A program made the position numbers and the translations under genes. Of a DNA stretch of 64,000 nucleotides, positions 42,718 through 52,007 are shown piece after piece. Each line of letters starts with the position of its first letter. Within the stretch, counting starts at the first letter, position 1. The notes under the pieces were generated by a model. It did no database searches. It saw only the letters and a list, made by a program, of their open reading frames with translations, and was not told the origin of the DNA. This stretch comes from JAHBVL01 sp963712055 (GTDB taxonomy: Bacteria > Chloroflexota > Chloroflexia > Thermomicrobiales > UBA6265), in the NCBI GenBank assembly GCA_963712055.1, contig CAVQGN010000003.1:620001-684000 (forward strand). The letters run 5' to 3'.

Positions 42718-45700
42718 TCACGAGAGCGTAGAGGACGTGCGCTCGAAGCGCATCATCCGTTCGAGTAGGGCGCGGACATCAGCGTCATCAACGACCTGGT
42801 GTTCCTCGTTCGCCAGGGCGAGGAGCGCAACGGAAACGATATCAACGTCCGGTCGACCAGTGGTTTCGGCAATGTACCCCTGATCTACGAGGTAGTTCTC
42901 GAGATCATCGATCTTGGTGCTCCGGAAACCCCTGCATTCTCCCGCGTGGAGCGCCGTGACAAGTCTTTTTCCATCCCAGGCGTGCGCTTCGGCCAATGAA
43001 AGCACGCGGTCCCGGGTCGATGGCGTCACCGCACCTGAACGATCCAGCACGCCGACCGTCAATGTAGGTGCGCGACCTTCCCGCCACGCCTCCACGGCTG
43101 CGTTCATTACACGTGCCAGTTGGTGGACACGCCAGTTGAGCTCCTCGAATCCTTCGATCCGCGGTGCAAGCCGACTACCCATTTCGCGGTATTGCCCGTA
43201 GGTGGTGATCTGGAGTTGCCGGAGGTCGAGAAGCGTGGGCACCTCAGTGATGAAATACCAGAGATCAACGCTCTCAGGAATGGCCTCCCACGGATCGAGC
43301 GGGGCGACGTTCAGGAGTGCACCCGCGCTCTCGTGGTCGGTCCCAGGTGGCAACGTCACGACGTCGAACAATCGCCGATCGACATTGAAAGGCTCGGCCG
43401 CCGGTGCGCCGGTGGCGGTTTTCGTCAGGTCGATGACTGTGCTGGGACAGACTCCGTTCAATCGATCAAGTCGGTCTGTCCACTTTGCGACTTCGTCCGG
43501 TTGTGCCGTGAAATAGAGTATCTGCCGGCCGTTCCTGGAGATGTCAATGGTCGCGTCGATGATGGCATTGGCACGAACATCGTCGGAGTTCCCCAGTGTC
43601 TCATCCAGGATCAAGGGCAACCGCACACCTTGTTCGAAGGTCTCGATAAAGGCAAGCCGAACTGCCAGCAATAACTGCACCCGGGTCCCGCTCGAAAGCT
43701 GATCGAGTGAGCGAGTCCGCCCGGTCGGCGTATGAATCGCGACAAATTCGTCTTCCCCGACATGGTCGATCTCGAGGCGGAATTCCCCCGATGTGAACCG
43801 GACGAAATAGTCGTTTGCGGCGGTGAAGACCTGCGGTCGGTCGATATCACGAGTCCGTCTGTGGATGAAGTCGCCGAGCAGCCATCCGGCTGCCTGCTCG
43901 TAGTCTTTTTCCCGGGCCCCTCGCATGACGTCGAGCGCTTGCTCTTCAGCCTCGAGCGCTTGCTCAAGTCGTGACGCCGTTTTCGCTTGCCGGACTTCGA
44001 ATTCGATCGACGTGATCTCGGCCTGAAGCTCGTCTCGCTGGTTTGCCAGCAGTTGCACCTCTCCTAATTCCGCTACCAGGTTGCCCCGATCCTCGAACGC
44101 TAGTTGAGGAACATGGTCAATCCGAGTTTTCGCCTCCGCCAAGCGGGTTTTTTGATTCGTCACCTCGATGAATGCTGTTTGGAAAGCGGGAACCTGTTCG
44201 CAGAGACGTTGAAGGGAGAGCGTGTCACCTGGATCGAGCTGAACCCCGGCATATATGGCCTCGATCTCCGCAAGCGTCCGGTCACGATCGGGACGATGCT
44301 GTTGCTCGATCTGTCTCCGAGCATGCTCTTGCTGACGCAATGCCTCACGAGCCTGAGAAAGACGCTTGGCAAGATCCTCGATCGAGGCTTCCGCACCAAT
44401 TCCATCATCAACGGGGGGATCACCAAACCGTTCAAGATCATCGTTGATCAGAGCGAGCGTTTCCGCGATCTCGGCGCGGAGTTTCTCGACCTCGGCCCGC
44501 GTGATCGTGAGACGATCCATCGCTTCCCGCCAGGACACTATTGCGTCGACCAGTGCCCGCAGGTTTTCGGCATCCAGCGGAACGGGAATCCCAAGTTCAT
44601 GCTGCAGCGCATCGCGTCTTGCTTCGAGTTCGATCCTATCCTGATACGCCCGTTGCCGATCTTCTTCGAGCGAACTCCACTTGAGGGCTCGTTCTCTGGC
44701 TAATTGCGCGGCGGAAAGTTGCCGATGCAGATCATCGAAACGATCGAGCAGCGCATCTTCAGTCCAGCGCACCGGAGGCGGCAACCCAAGCTGGGAATAT
44801 CGTTGCTCGATGCGGCGAGCCTGATCGGCAGTAGCCGGTTCGGGTTGTCGCAAGGCGAAAATGACAAATGGCAGCGCCAGCAATCCGGCAGCTCCGTAAA
44901 TCGGTTCGATCCGCAGCGCCAGCAGTATCCCGAGGCCGACGATAACCGCTGCGGCGGCCAATAGCGCCAACTGTGATTCCCGCTCCAGTTTGACCCGATC
45001 GCTATCTCCAGCGATCAGGATCCGAGCGGCTAGCAACCGGATACCGTCCTGGAGATCCTCGAGATTCGATTGCGCATCCGTCGTGCCAAGCCACTGCTGC
45101 AGCTCATTCAGATTGAGAAGACTGCTTGAAGCCAGTTCGGAATCCCGCACCAACTCGCTCAGTACAGCGAGTTGTCGATGATCGATCGCCCGCGCCTCGT
45201 TGTCGTCGAGCAGATCGCCGATCTGGCGACGTCGATCGATGGCGATCGTGGTGCTCCTCGAGACCTCTGTCTCGGCCGGTTGCAGTGCAGTGGTTGCTGC
45301 CAGGAGTCGGTTCAGTCTCTGGCGCAGGGTGGGAATAAGGGTTTCGGAAGGCAACTCGACGCCAAGACCAGCTGCTGCGAAATTCGATTCAGCGGTCTGA
45401 ACGACTCGTTCCTCCTCTGCCAAGCGTTGGTCGAGCTTTTCCAGTTCATCTTGCAAGCGCTGCACATCTTCGAACTCGTTCCCGGTCATCTGCCCAAGGA
45501 GTGGATCGAATTGGTCGAGAACCGCTTCCGCCTCGAGGAGTGACTGCACTCGGTCGGCGTACGCGATCGCATCCTGCAGCACACGAATCCTCTCGCCTGC
45601 GCGAATTGCAGCGGTCTGTTGCACTTTCAGGTGAGCGAGCTCACCCTCCCGGCGCTGCAGATTGGCGTTTTCGTTCTGGAGCTGCCGGGTGCGGCTACGG

Positions 45701-46200
45701 GCAGCGTCATACGCTTTGCTGGTCGGTCGAAGTTTCGGCTCCGCCAACCCAAGATTGCTGGAGCTGCGAGCACTCGCCAGATCATAGCCACCGGCTGATT
45801 CCCGCTGGATCGCTTTCACGAAATCGCGATTGTTGGCCTGCAAGAGATGCTGCAAGGTCAGTAGATAACGGTCACGTTGAGCGGCTGTAACTCCGGCCAC
45901 CTGGAGCGGATACGAGGGTGATCCGTCACGCAGAAACTGGGTGCCCATTTCCGTGGAGGAAATCTGCCACTGTTCGCCGCCAACATCGAGTTCACCGGAA
46001 ATCGACGTAGCACCGGAGCGCAATTCCGGCCAGAGAAGCACCTGCAGCATTTCGGCAGTGCGCGATTTTCCGGCGGCATTCGGTCCATGGATCAGGTTGA
46101 CACCAACGCAAAGATCAGCGAGGCGCAACGGAGCCGAAAGTCCGTCGAGTTGGTTGATCGTGATTCCCGTGATGACGAGAGGGCGAGCACTCGATTCCAT
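42718..46200 (-). CDS. YhaN-like AAA/SMC-type ATPase (SbcC family), large, with C-terminal extension
   Basis: The 1160-residue protein has Walker A GPNAAGKS (39-46), a long coiled coil, a mid-protein hydrophobic hairpin (LALLAAAAVIVGLGILLALR and the following helix) as in Bacillus YhaN, and Walker B LPLILDETLGNSDD with a signature LDQLSSGTRVQLLLAVRLA ahead. About 230 residues beyond the ATPase form an extra domain (ITTYGQYREMGSRLAPRIEG, FRSTKIDDLENYLVDQG). Its ATG touches the stop of the exonuclease gene upstream (TGATG). The pair likely processes DNA ends at the membrane. Confidence 0.9.
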   Translation of the reverse strand: MESSARPLVITGITINQLDGLSAPLRLADLCVGVNLIHGPNAAGKSRTAEMLQVLLWPELRSGATSISGELDVGGEQWQISSTEMGTQFLRDGSPSYPLQVAGVTAAQRDRYLLTLQHLLQANNRDFVKAIQRESAGGYDLASARSSSNLGLAEPKLRPTSKAYDAARSRTRQLQNENANLQRREGELAHLKVQQTAAIRAGERIRVLQDAIAYADRVQSLLEAEAVLDQFDPLLGQMTGNEFEDVQRLQDELEKLDQRLAEEERVVQTAESNFAAAGLGVELPSETLIPTLRQRLNRLLAATTALQPAETEVSRSTTIAIDRRRQIGDLLDDNEARAIDHRQLAVLSELVRDSELASSSLLNLNELQQWLGTTDAQSNLEDLQDGIRLLAARILIAGDSDRVKLERESQLALLAAAAVIVGLGILLALRIEPIYGAAGLLALPFVIFALRQPEPATADQARRIEQRYSQLGLPPPVRWTEDALLDRFDDLHRQLSAAQLARERALKWSSLEEDRQRAYQDRIELEARRDALQHELGIPVPLDAENLRALVDAIVSWREAMDRLTITRAEVEKLRAEIAETLALINDDLERFGDPPVDDGIGAEASIEDLAKRLSQAREALRQQEHARRQIEQQHRPDRDRTLAEIEAIYAGVQLDPGDTLSLQRLCEQVPAFQTAFIEVTNQKTRLAEAKTRIDHVPQLAFEDRGNLVAELGEVQLLANQRDELQAEITSIEFEVRQAKTASRLEQALEAEEQALDVMRGAREKDYEQAAGWLLGDFIHRRTRDIDRPQVFTAANDYFVRFTSGEFRLEIDHVGEDEFVAIHTPTGRTRSLDQLSSGTRVQLLLAVRLAFIETFEQGVRLPLILDETLGNSDDVRANAIIDATIDISRNGRQILYFTAQPDEVAKWTDRLDRLNGVCPSTVIDLTKTATGAPAAEPFNVDRRLFDVVTLPPGTDHESAGALLNVAPLDPWEAIPESVDLWYFITEVPTLLDLRQLQITTYGQYREMGSRLAPRIEGFEELNWRVHQLARVMNAAVEAWREGRAPTLTVGVLDRSGAVTPSTRDRVLSLAEAHAWDGKRLVTALHAGECRGFRSTKIDDLENYLVDQGYIAETTGRPDVDIVSVALLALANEEHQVVDDADVRALLERMMRFERTSSTLS

Positions 46201-47504
46201 CACGCAGGGTCCTTTTGTGCCAGTAAGGCCGACAACAATGACCACCCCTGGCGCAGCAACACTTCACGTGCGTCGTCATCGGTTGGCCCTGCGGTTTCAC
46301 TCGCGACGGGGTCGGCAAGCAGCGGGGCGTAACCCAAATGACCATGGATCAGCTCGAGTCGTTTCTTCGTTTGCTCGAGGAGAGTGGCGTGATGACGTTC
46401 CAAAGGCAGGTCTGAATTCAACGCAACGAGAAGGCGCGCGGTCTCTGCGAGTGGCCCCGTCCCGCTTTCGAGTCTTTCCAGGTTGACCGGTGGTCTGACT
46501 GCAACGGAAAACGTATCGAGCTCGATCCGAACCGCGTCAACACTGAACTCCAGTAGATCAGCTCTCGCCCGCTCAGTCCAGGCCTCGATTGAAGTCGCTA
46601 CCGGTGACGTTCCATGAACGTGGATTCGGCACGAAACCGTTCGCAACACACCACGATTGTTGTTTTCCAGGGCAGTTCGTCCAATTTCGCCAAGCCGAGC
46701 GGTCAACCGCTGCTGGAATCCGACTTCGTCCTCCACCCCCGTAACGTCGCACGCGGTTTCGACATAGCGGATCGGAGCATGTTCGATTTGTTCCACTTTG
46801 ACCGGCTGCCCTGGTTCGAAAGTCATCAGCCAGACGCCATGAACCCCGGGTTCGCCTGGGTCCATTGGCAGCGGCGAACCGGGATAGAGCGCAACTCGTC
46901 CAGCCGGGCCTTCGAAACGCTGCGGACGATGAATATGGCCCAGCAACCAGGCATCGACCTCGGTTGCCCAGAAATCAGTGAGCATCACCGGGGCATAGTT
47001 ACTTTTTGATATCGGGACGTCAGCATGGAGGAGACCGAGAAGCGGTGTTCCGGGCGAGTCAGCAGCCGAAAAAGAATGGAGCGGGTTGTGCGTGACCCGT
47101 TCCTGGGGAAACGACCAGCCGACAACTGACAGGGCAACGGCACCATCAACTAGGAGATCGAAGCGCTCCCAGCGTCCGCCCTGTCCGAGTAGACGGAAAT
47201 CGTCGTTATCGACGATCGTTGCTAAACGACTTAGTGTGTCGTGATCATGATTGCCTGCGACCGCGACAATCGGAATCCTCGCTTCAGCCAATCGTCGTAT
47301 TCCGGACTGAAGCGGACCGATTGCTTCATAGGTTGCGTTTTCCTTGTCGAGGAGATCACCACTCAGGGCGAGGAGATCGACTTGCTCCTCGATCGCGCAA
47401 TCGACGATTCGTGACCAGGCGTCAGCAGTGCGATGAACATCGCGAACTTTCGACGAGCGGCGACCGATATGGATATCGCCTGAACAGAGGACTCTGACGG
47501 CCAT
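46200..47504 (-). CDS. YhaO-like DNA repair exonuclease (SbcD/Mre11 family)
   Basis: The 434-residue protein has the Mre11-type phosphoesterase motifs: CSGDIHIGRR, ALSGDLLDKENAT, VAGNHDHDT, LLHADVPISKS and LLGHIHRPQ. It forms the nuclease half of an SbcDC-like pair with the ATPase gene that starts on its stop codon. In Bacillus the homologous pair yhaO-yhaN is linked to DNA repair. The C-terminal half (ERARADLLEFSVDAVRIEL onward) would contact the ATPase coiled coil. Confidence 0.92.
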   Translation of the reverse strand: MAVRVLCSGDIHIGRRSSKVRDVHRTADAWSRIVDCAIEEQVDLLALSGDLLDKENATYEAIGPLQSGIRRLAEARIPIVAVAGNHDHDTLSRLATIVDNDDFRLLGQGGRWERFDLLVDGAVALSVVGWSFPQERVTHNPLHSFSAADSPGTPLLGLLHADVPISKSNYAPVMLTDFWATEVDAWLLGHIHRPQRFEGPAGRVALYPGSPLPMDPGEPGVHGVWLMTFEPGQPVKVEQIEHAPIRYVETACDVTGVEDEVGFQQRLTARLGEIGRTALENNNRGVLRTVSCRIHVHGTSPVATSIEAWTERARADLLEFSVDAVRIELDTFSVAVRPPVNLERLESGTGPLAETARLLVALNSDLPLERHHATLLEQTKKRLELIHGHLGYAPLLADPVASETAGPTDDDAREVLLRQGWSLLSALLAQKDPA

Positions 47505-47760
47505 CAGACCTCATCCCTTGGTGAACCGCGAACCAGGAAAACGTCGTGTCTCAAGGACAGTACCGAATATTGAAACAGAACCCAAAACACTATTCGGGAC
47601 CCTCTCCTCACGTTTCAATCTACGTGGATTCCGGTCCCAAATCGAGGTTCAGCAGCAGCGTACTGACCGTGACGACGATAGCCGAGGCGCCTATGAGAAT
47701 CGCGCAGGTCGAGTCGTTCCGGGCTGTCAGAATCTCCCGCCCGCAGGCGCGGAAGCTCGA

Positions 47761-47982
47761 TCATGGAGTCTGAACTGGATAGCCTTCCTCGGATAGCGCG
47801 GTTTCGATCTGGGCCATCGTGACTTGATTGAAATCGGCTTCGATATCGACGGTCTTTGTTGCCGATGACGGTTTGACGGCGACCACGCCCGGCAGCGCGC
47901 CGACAACCCGCGAAATCGCCGCTTCACAATGCCCGCAAGAGATATCAGGAACCGACAAGTGGATGGTGGTGGTCGTGCTCAT
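47761..47982 (-). CDS. Copper chaperone / heavy-metal-associated domain protein (CopZ-like)
   Basis: The 73-residue protein is a single HMA domain with the metal-binding pair C16 and C19 in DISCGHCEAAI and the usual ferredoxin-like ending (ALSEEGYPV). It carries Cu(I) to a P-type ATPase or regulator. A CsoR-type operator lies 47 bp upstream. I do not see copA or csoR nearby. The 250 bp between its stop and the exonuclease gene holds no convincing gene; a frame there with one hydrophobic segment could be a remnant of a transporter but I do not support it. Confidence 0.9.
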   Translation of the reverse strand: MSTTTTIHLSVPDISCGHCEAAISRVVGALPGVVAVKPSSATKTVDIEADFNQVTMAQIETALSEEGYPVQTP

Positions 47983-48029
47983 GTACGACGTGTCCTTTCC
48001 GGATGAGCCAGAGGTTGTTCGGTCGAATT

Positions 48030-48046
48030 ATACCCTATAGGGGTAT
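48030..48046 (-). promoter_or_regulatory. CsoR-type copper operator upstream of the copper chaperone gene
   Basis: ATACCC and GGGTAT are perfect inverted arms around TATAG (17 bp in total), matching the pattern bound by CsoR-family copper sensors. It is placed 47 bp before the chaperone start, where repression of its promoter is expected. Confidence 0.75.
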
Positions 48047-48105
48047 CTTTTTGAAGTGCGATTGCGTCGCGTTCATTCAACACGCTCTCATGGCCGCCGA
48101 CTTGA

Positions 48106-48164
48106 GCTATCGTCTAACAGAAGAATAACTTTATATTTTATTAATTATATGCTATCGTCTAGCA
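48106..48164. repeat. 14-bp direct repeats flanking an A+T-rich segment
   Basis: GCTATCGTCTAACA (48106-48119) and GCTATCGTCTAGCA (48151-48164) differ at one base and start 45 bp apart. Between them lie about 31 bases of almost only A and T, in sharp contrast with the G+C-rich surroundings. It precedes the decayed hyu locus and may be its old promoter/operator region. Confidence 0.6.
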
Positions 48165-48369
48165 AGAGAACTTGACCCGCGCACTTTCACTCTCCTTGCA
48201 TTCGGGGGCGCTAGTTGTTACACGCGAGTCAGTGGCAGGGCTTGCAGATTCGAAGGTACTGATACCCTGTACCGGAAATGCATATCACTCGGTATGTAAT
48301 TGCCAATAGAAGAGTCGATAAGGTCTGGACGCAGGCGTTCCGGTCAACCGACGTGGATGCAGAGGTTGT

Positions 48370-48870
48370 CACTCGCCAGTTTGGGGGAATTCGCGAAGCG
48401 GCATTGGCGAACTCAGCAACGAAGGTTTCACCGGCATCCCGGAAATCACCTATTCGATAAGCATGCGCTACCTTGGCCAGAACTATGAACACGAGGTGCA
48501 ATCGATCCGCAGGCTTTGACTGCTGAAGGACTCTCGACTGCTATGAAGCTTTGTGGCCACGCATGAGCATCTAGGTATTCGTGCAAAGAGGAAGTTATGA
48601 ATGTGTGTTTCACGTACGGCGGCGGTAAGCGGGCTCCGCGTTAGTTGCCACGTTGTCGAAGAGATCTGCGCGAAAGAGCACCGCGGAATGTTCAGTTTCG
48701 TGGTCGGGGATGGCTCCTCAGAGTTATCTCCGCTATTCACTCGAACCGGTTTCGAGTTCGGCGGACCGGCGGTCATCGAGGAACCTGGCGCAACAACCTG
48801 GTCGAGCTGGCATGACCGGCGTGATCTTCCGGATGGACAGATTCTGATCGATACTCGCTGGAGAAGTTGA
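48370..48870 (+). pseudogene. Decayed hydantoinase/oxoprolinase A subunit gene (3' part only)
   Basis: Fragments in different frames match the C-terminal half of HyuA in the right order: ELSNEGFTGIPEITYS then MRYLGQNYEHEVQS (about 48400-48510), a stop, an HAHEHLG remnant, and finally EFGGPAVIEEPGATTW with the end LPDGQILIDTRW (to 48870). The N-terminal ATPase-like part is absent and the frame is broken several times. HyuA/HyuB proteins hydrolyse hydantoins, 5-oxoproline or related compounds with ATP. The start of the relic is approximate. Confidence 0.75.
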
Positions 48871-48891
48871 GCGCGGGAAGGAGCAAAGCAG

Positions 48892-49613
48892 TGACGGCTA
48901 TTGATCCGGTCACGCTGACAGTGATCGATAACTACATGACGTCACCTGTCGTGACATGGGTGTGACGATGATGAAAACAAGCTATTCGCGATCTTCAACG
49001 AATCGCTTGACTTCTCCTGCGTGATCTTCGATCGAAGGGCAGATGTTGGCGCAGCAGAGTTCTGCCCTCGCAGATCGGCACAATCAAGTTCACGTCAACT
49101 GGACCCTCGAGAACTGATGGTCATGTGAACGTTTGCAACCATCAACAAGTTTTCGAAACGAGGTATCCCGCGTTCCTGATCGAGAACTATCGGCTCCTGC
49201 CCGACTCAGGCGGTCCTGGTCAATGGCGCGGAGGACTCGGTGGTGAGCGAATCCTTTCCGTTCAAACCGAAGTCACGGTAAGTGCACTTCTGAATCGCAT
49301 GAAAACCGACCCTTGGGGAGTCCTCGACGGAAGCGCTGGTGACCGGGGCGGTCTCTGGGTCAAGCTTCGTGGGGAATCGGAATGGCGCACGTTTGTCGAC
49401 GCCTTTGGGACCCATTCTCCATCAAAGTTTTCTGGAATCACCTTGCATCCCGGAGATCAGGTGAAGATCCAGATGCCTGGAGGCGGAGGGTACGGTCCAG
49501 TCAAGTCACGCGATCAGAACTTGATCGAACGCGACTTGGATAACGGGTTTATCACCCTCGAAGGCGCGAGAAGATCCTATGGCTATGGGACGAATTCGGG
49601 AGTCGATGACTGA
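48892..49613 (+). pseudogene. Decayed hydantoinase/oxoprolinase B subunit gene (internal deletion)
   Basis: It begins with the HyuB N-terminus TAIDPVTLTVIDNYM at GTG 48892, then after a frameshift MGVTMMKTSYS, after another NESLDFSCVIFDRR, and broken pieces of the block that normally reads as AEFCPSQIGTIKF. Then more than a kilobase of usual coding length is missing, and the C-terminus follows in one frame (49125-49613) with YRLLPDSGGPGQWRGGLGGER and QMPGGGGYGPVKSR. The gene cannot make a working enzyme. The small zinc protein is still coupled to its stop. Confidence 0.8.
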
Positions 49614-49855
49614 TGAGCAACGCAAAAGACCCGACCACGCCGAGCGAGGGATGGATTACGCCACGCGTAAGTTATGTGAATCCGGCTAGGATTCATTGCC
49701 GGTTCTGTGGAAGCCCGATTCCTCGGCGCTATTGGTTTGTGGGTGAAGCTGCAAATAGTGGATTCTTCTGCAATCCCGAGCACGCCGAGATGTTTCTGTC
49801 CTACTCAATCCCCATCTGGGGAAACGAGATGGTTGTTGAGGCAGTGAGCGACTAA
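49613..49855 (+). CDS. Small zinc-binding protein coupled to the hyuB remnant
   Basis: The 80-residue protein has CRFCGSP (Cys at 29 and 32) and, further on, FFCNPEHAEMFLSY (Cys 53 with His 57), a CxxC...CxxxH set that fits a treble-clef or MYM-like zinc site. Its ATG overlaps the stop of hyuB (TGATG). Small proteins of this kind accompany some hydantoinase/acetone carboxylase-type operons, from general knowledge of such loci. The frame is intact although its partners are degraded. Function unknown. Confidence 0.65.
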   Translation: MSNAKDPTTPSEGWITPRVSYVNPARIHCRFCGSPIPRRYWFVGEAANSGFFCNPEHAEMFLSYSIPIWGNEMVVEAVSD

Positions 49856-49946
49856 CGAATGGATTTGGCGAGAGGGATGCACTTGTGAGGAGTGAATCCG
49901 CCGGCCCACCGTCCTCCTCACCGACTACGCGTGGCCGAGTCTCGCG

Positions 49947-50885
49947 GTGGAGCGGTCGGTGCTTGATCCTGCCGGAATCGAATTGCTGGTTGCCGATGTT
50001 GGCGATGAACCGGAACTGGTGCGCCTGGCACCGGGAGTCGACGCGATTCTGACTTGCTGGAACGAGGTGCCGGCGTCGGTTCTCGATGTTGCATCCACTT
50101 GCAAGGTCGTTTCCACCTATGGCATTGGCGTCGACAATATCGCGGTCGATCGCGCGACCGAACTCGGTATTCTGGTCACGAACGTCCCTGACTACTGTCT
50201 CGACGAGGTTTCAGATCACGCGATGGCATTGCTGCTGGCCTGTGCTCGCCGGATCGTACCGTTCGCGATCGAGAGTCGGCAGGGTCTCTGGCAGCCGGGA
50301 CCAGCTCAGGGTCTCCACCGGCTCCGCGGTCGTCGTCTCGGGCTGATCGGATTTGGCGCGATCGCCCGGGCGCTCGTTCCCAAAGCCCGCGGGTTTGGAA
50401 TGGAGATTCTCGCGTACACACCGCGACTGACCGGGAACGATCTCCCCGACGGTGTCACGGCAACCAACGATCTTGACGACCTCCTTTCGACCTCCGATTT
50501 CGTGTCGATCCATGCACCCTCAACGCCGGCCACCCATCACCTGATTAACGCCGCTGCTCTGTCCCAAATGCAATCTCATGCGTGGTTGATCAACACATCT
50601 CGCGGAGCATTGATTGATGAAAACGCGCTTGTCGAAGCACTTACCGATAATCGCATCGCCGGCGCAGCCCTGGATGTCCTGACCCAGGAACCAGCTGATC
50701 CCACTTCTCCCCTGCTCGCTCTCCCGAACGTCATCGTCACGCCCCATGTCGCCTTCTCATCCCAGGATTCTGTCGAGGAACTGCAGCGCCGCGCGGCTGA
50801 ACATGTGGTGTACACGCTTCGTGGCGATCCCCCGCCCCATATCGTCAATCCCGAGGTCTTGCAGCGAGCAAACTGTCGCCTCTAG
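49947..50885 (+). CDS. D-isomer-specific 2-hydroxyacid dehydrogenase
   Basis: The protein has the two-domain NAD fold: VVSTYGIGVDNIAVDRATELGI, the Rossmann motif RLGLIGFGAIARALVPKA, then INTSRGALIDENALVEAL (Arg), a Glu in LDVLTQEPADP and the His in VIVTPHVAFSSQDS, the usual catalytic set. The first start codon in frame is GTG 49947, but family-like sequence (RPTVLLTDYAWPSLA) continues upstream to TGA 49893-49895, next to a GTG at 49892 with GAGAGGG in front. One extra base in CCGCCGG (49899-49904) would explain this, so the gene may be frameshifted near its 5' end. Confidence 0.85.
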   Translation: MERSVLDPAGIELLVADVGDEPELVRLAPGVDAILTCWNEVPASVLDVASTCKVVSTYGIGVDNIAVDRATELGILVTNVPDYCLDEVSDHAMALLLACARRIVPFAIESRQGLWQPGPAQGLHRLRGRRLGLIGFGAIARALVPKARGFGMEILAYTPRLTGNDLPDGVTATNDLDDLLSTSDFVSIHAPSTPATHHLINAAALSQMQSHAWLINTSRGALIDENALVEALTDNRIAGAALDVLTQEPADPTSPLLALPNVIVTPHVAFSSQDSVEELQRRAAEHVVYTLRGDPPPHIVNPEVLQRANCRL

Positions 50886-50889
50886 ACCA

Positions 50890-51153
50890 GTGGCAGACGG
50901 CACTGGAGAGCTGATTGCTGTTCAGTACGTGCTCATCAAGTCGACTCGTATGGAGGATCGAGCCGAAGACTATCAACTCTTCTGGTCCCATCGTGACGCG
51001 GAATATGTCTTTGTGATTAGTGGCGACAACCTTGCCGACATCTCGGTTTTCATGGAAATCTTGTCTCAGAGTCTTTCTGAAATGCCAGAATGCGCAGACC
51101 AACAGAATATTGAGGGAATGGGCTACGGCTCAATTGGAGGTCTATCGACATGA
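50890..51153 (+). CDS. Hypothetical protein, 87 aa
   Basis: This short frame follows the dehydrogenase by 4 bp, and its stop overlaps the ATG of the SDR gene (ATGA), which speaks for a real coupled gene. The product is soluble and acidic (MEDRAEDYQLFWSHRDAEYVFVISGDNLADISVF). GTG 50890 has no good ribosome site; ATG 50950 is an alternative giving about 67 residues. It is not recognised. Confidence 0.45.
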   Translation: MADGTGELIAVQYVLIKSTRMEDRAEDYQLFWSHRDAEYVFVISGDNLADISVFMEILSQSLSEMPECADQQNIEGMGYGSIGGLST

Positions 51154-51953
51154 CAACCACGCTTTTCGATCTGACCGGAAAGACCGCGATCGTGACCGGG
51201 GGGTCGCGTGGAATTGGGCGCGGGATCGCCTTGCGACTGGCGGAAGCGGGGGCGGGAGTGGCGGTCAATTTCCACGACCCCGGCGAACTCGAACTCGGGC
51301 GGAACAACCGCGAGGATGCGCGCGAAGTGGTCGAAACGATCACCGCTGCCGGTGGGCAAGCGATTGGTGTCGAAGCCGACGTCGCGAATCAGTTGGCGGT
51401 CGATGCGATGGTCGCGGAGGTCGTCCACGCGTTTGGCCATCTCGACATCCTCGTCAACAACGCCGGGATTTGCCCCTTCCACGAGTTCCTGACCATGCCC
51501 CTCGACCTCTGGCAGACCGTGATGGATGTCAATCTGACCGGGGCCTTTCTCTGTTCGCAGGCCGCCGCCCGGCAGATGGTCGAACAGGAGACGGGTGGTC
51601 GGATCATCTCGATCAGTTCGATCAGCGCGATGGTTGGGGGAAGTCGCCAGACCCACTACACCCCAACCAAAGCCGGGATTCATTCGCTGATGCAGTCGTT
51701 GGCGATCGTGCTCGGTCCTCATGGGATCACCTGCAACTCGGTCGCACCTGGTGGCGTCGCCACTGATATCAATAAGGAAGACTTCAAGCGACCGGAAACC
51801 ACCGAACGGATCAACAACCGGGTTCCGCTCGGACGGGTCGGCACACCCGACGACATCGCTGGACCAGTGGTCTTCCTGGCTTCAGACGCGGCCCGATACG
51901 TAAACGGTTCGCAGTTGCTGGTCGATGGTGGGATGTTCGTCAATCTTCAATAG
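51150..51953 (+). CDS. Short-chain dehydrogenase/reductase (SDR)
   Basis: The 267-residue classical SDR has the cofactor motif TGGSRGIGRGIALRL, NNAG near residue 107, the catalytic Ser in ISISSIS and Tyr/Lys in HYTPTKAG, and a closing GSQLLVDGGMFVN. The sequence type resembles sugar or 3-oxoacyl reductases; L-rhamnose 1-dehydrogenase-like enzymes look similar. GGAGG stands 10 bases before the ATG. The first ~75 bp recur, with one base deleted, in the chimeric remnant at 31290-31365. Confidence 0.92.
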   Translation: MTTTLFDLTGKTAIVTGGSRGIGRGIALRLAEAGAGVAVNFHDPGELELGRNNREDAREVVETITAAGGQAIGVEADVANQLAVDAMVAEVVHAFGHLDILVNNAGICPFHEFLTMPLDLWQTVMDVNLTGAFLCSQAAARQMVEQETGGRIISISSISAMVGGSRQTHYTPTKAGIHSLMQSLAIVLGPHGITCNSVAPGGVATDINKEDFKRPETTERINNRVPLGRVGTPDDIAGPVVFLASDAARYVNGSQLLVDGGMFVNLQ

Positions 51954-52007
51954 GAACGGCGGGCATTCTTCTTTCTTTTCTTCGTACCCTGAAAAGTGAG
52001 CTCCCTG

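Noticed and set aside
47505..47760. Possible remnant of a copper P-type ATPase next to the copper chaperone
   Set aside because: One minus-strand frame contains a single hydrophobic stretch (LIGASAIVVTVSTLLLNL) but no ATPase motif; support is too weak.
48606..48618. Third parS-like sequence (TGTTTCACGTACG)
   Set aside because: Only the left half matches; the right half lacks GAAACA, so it is not a parS palindrome.
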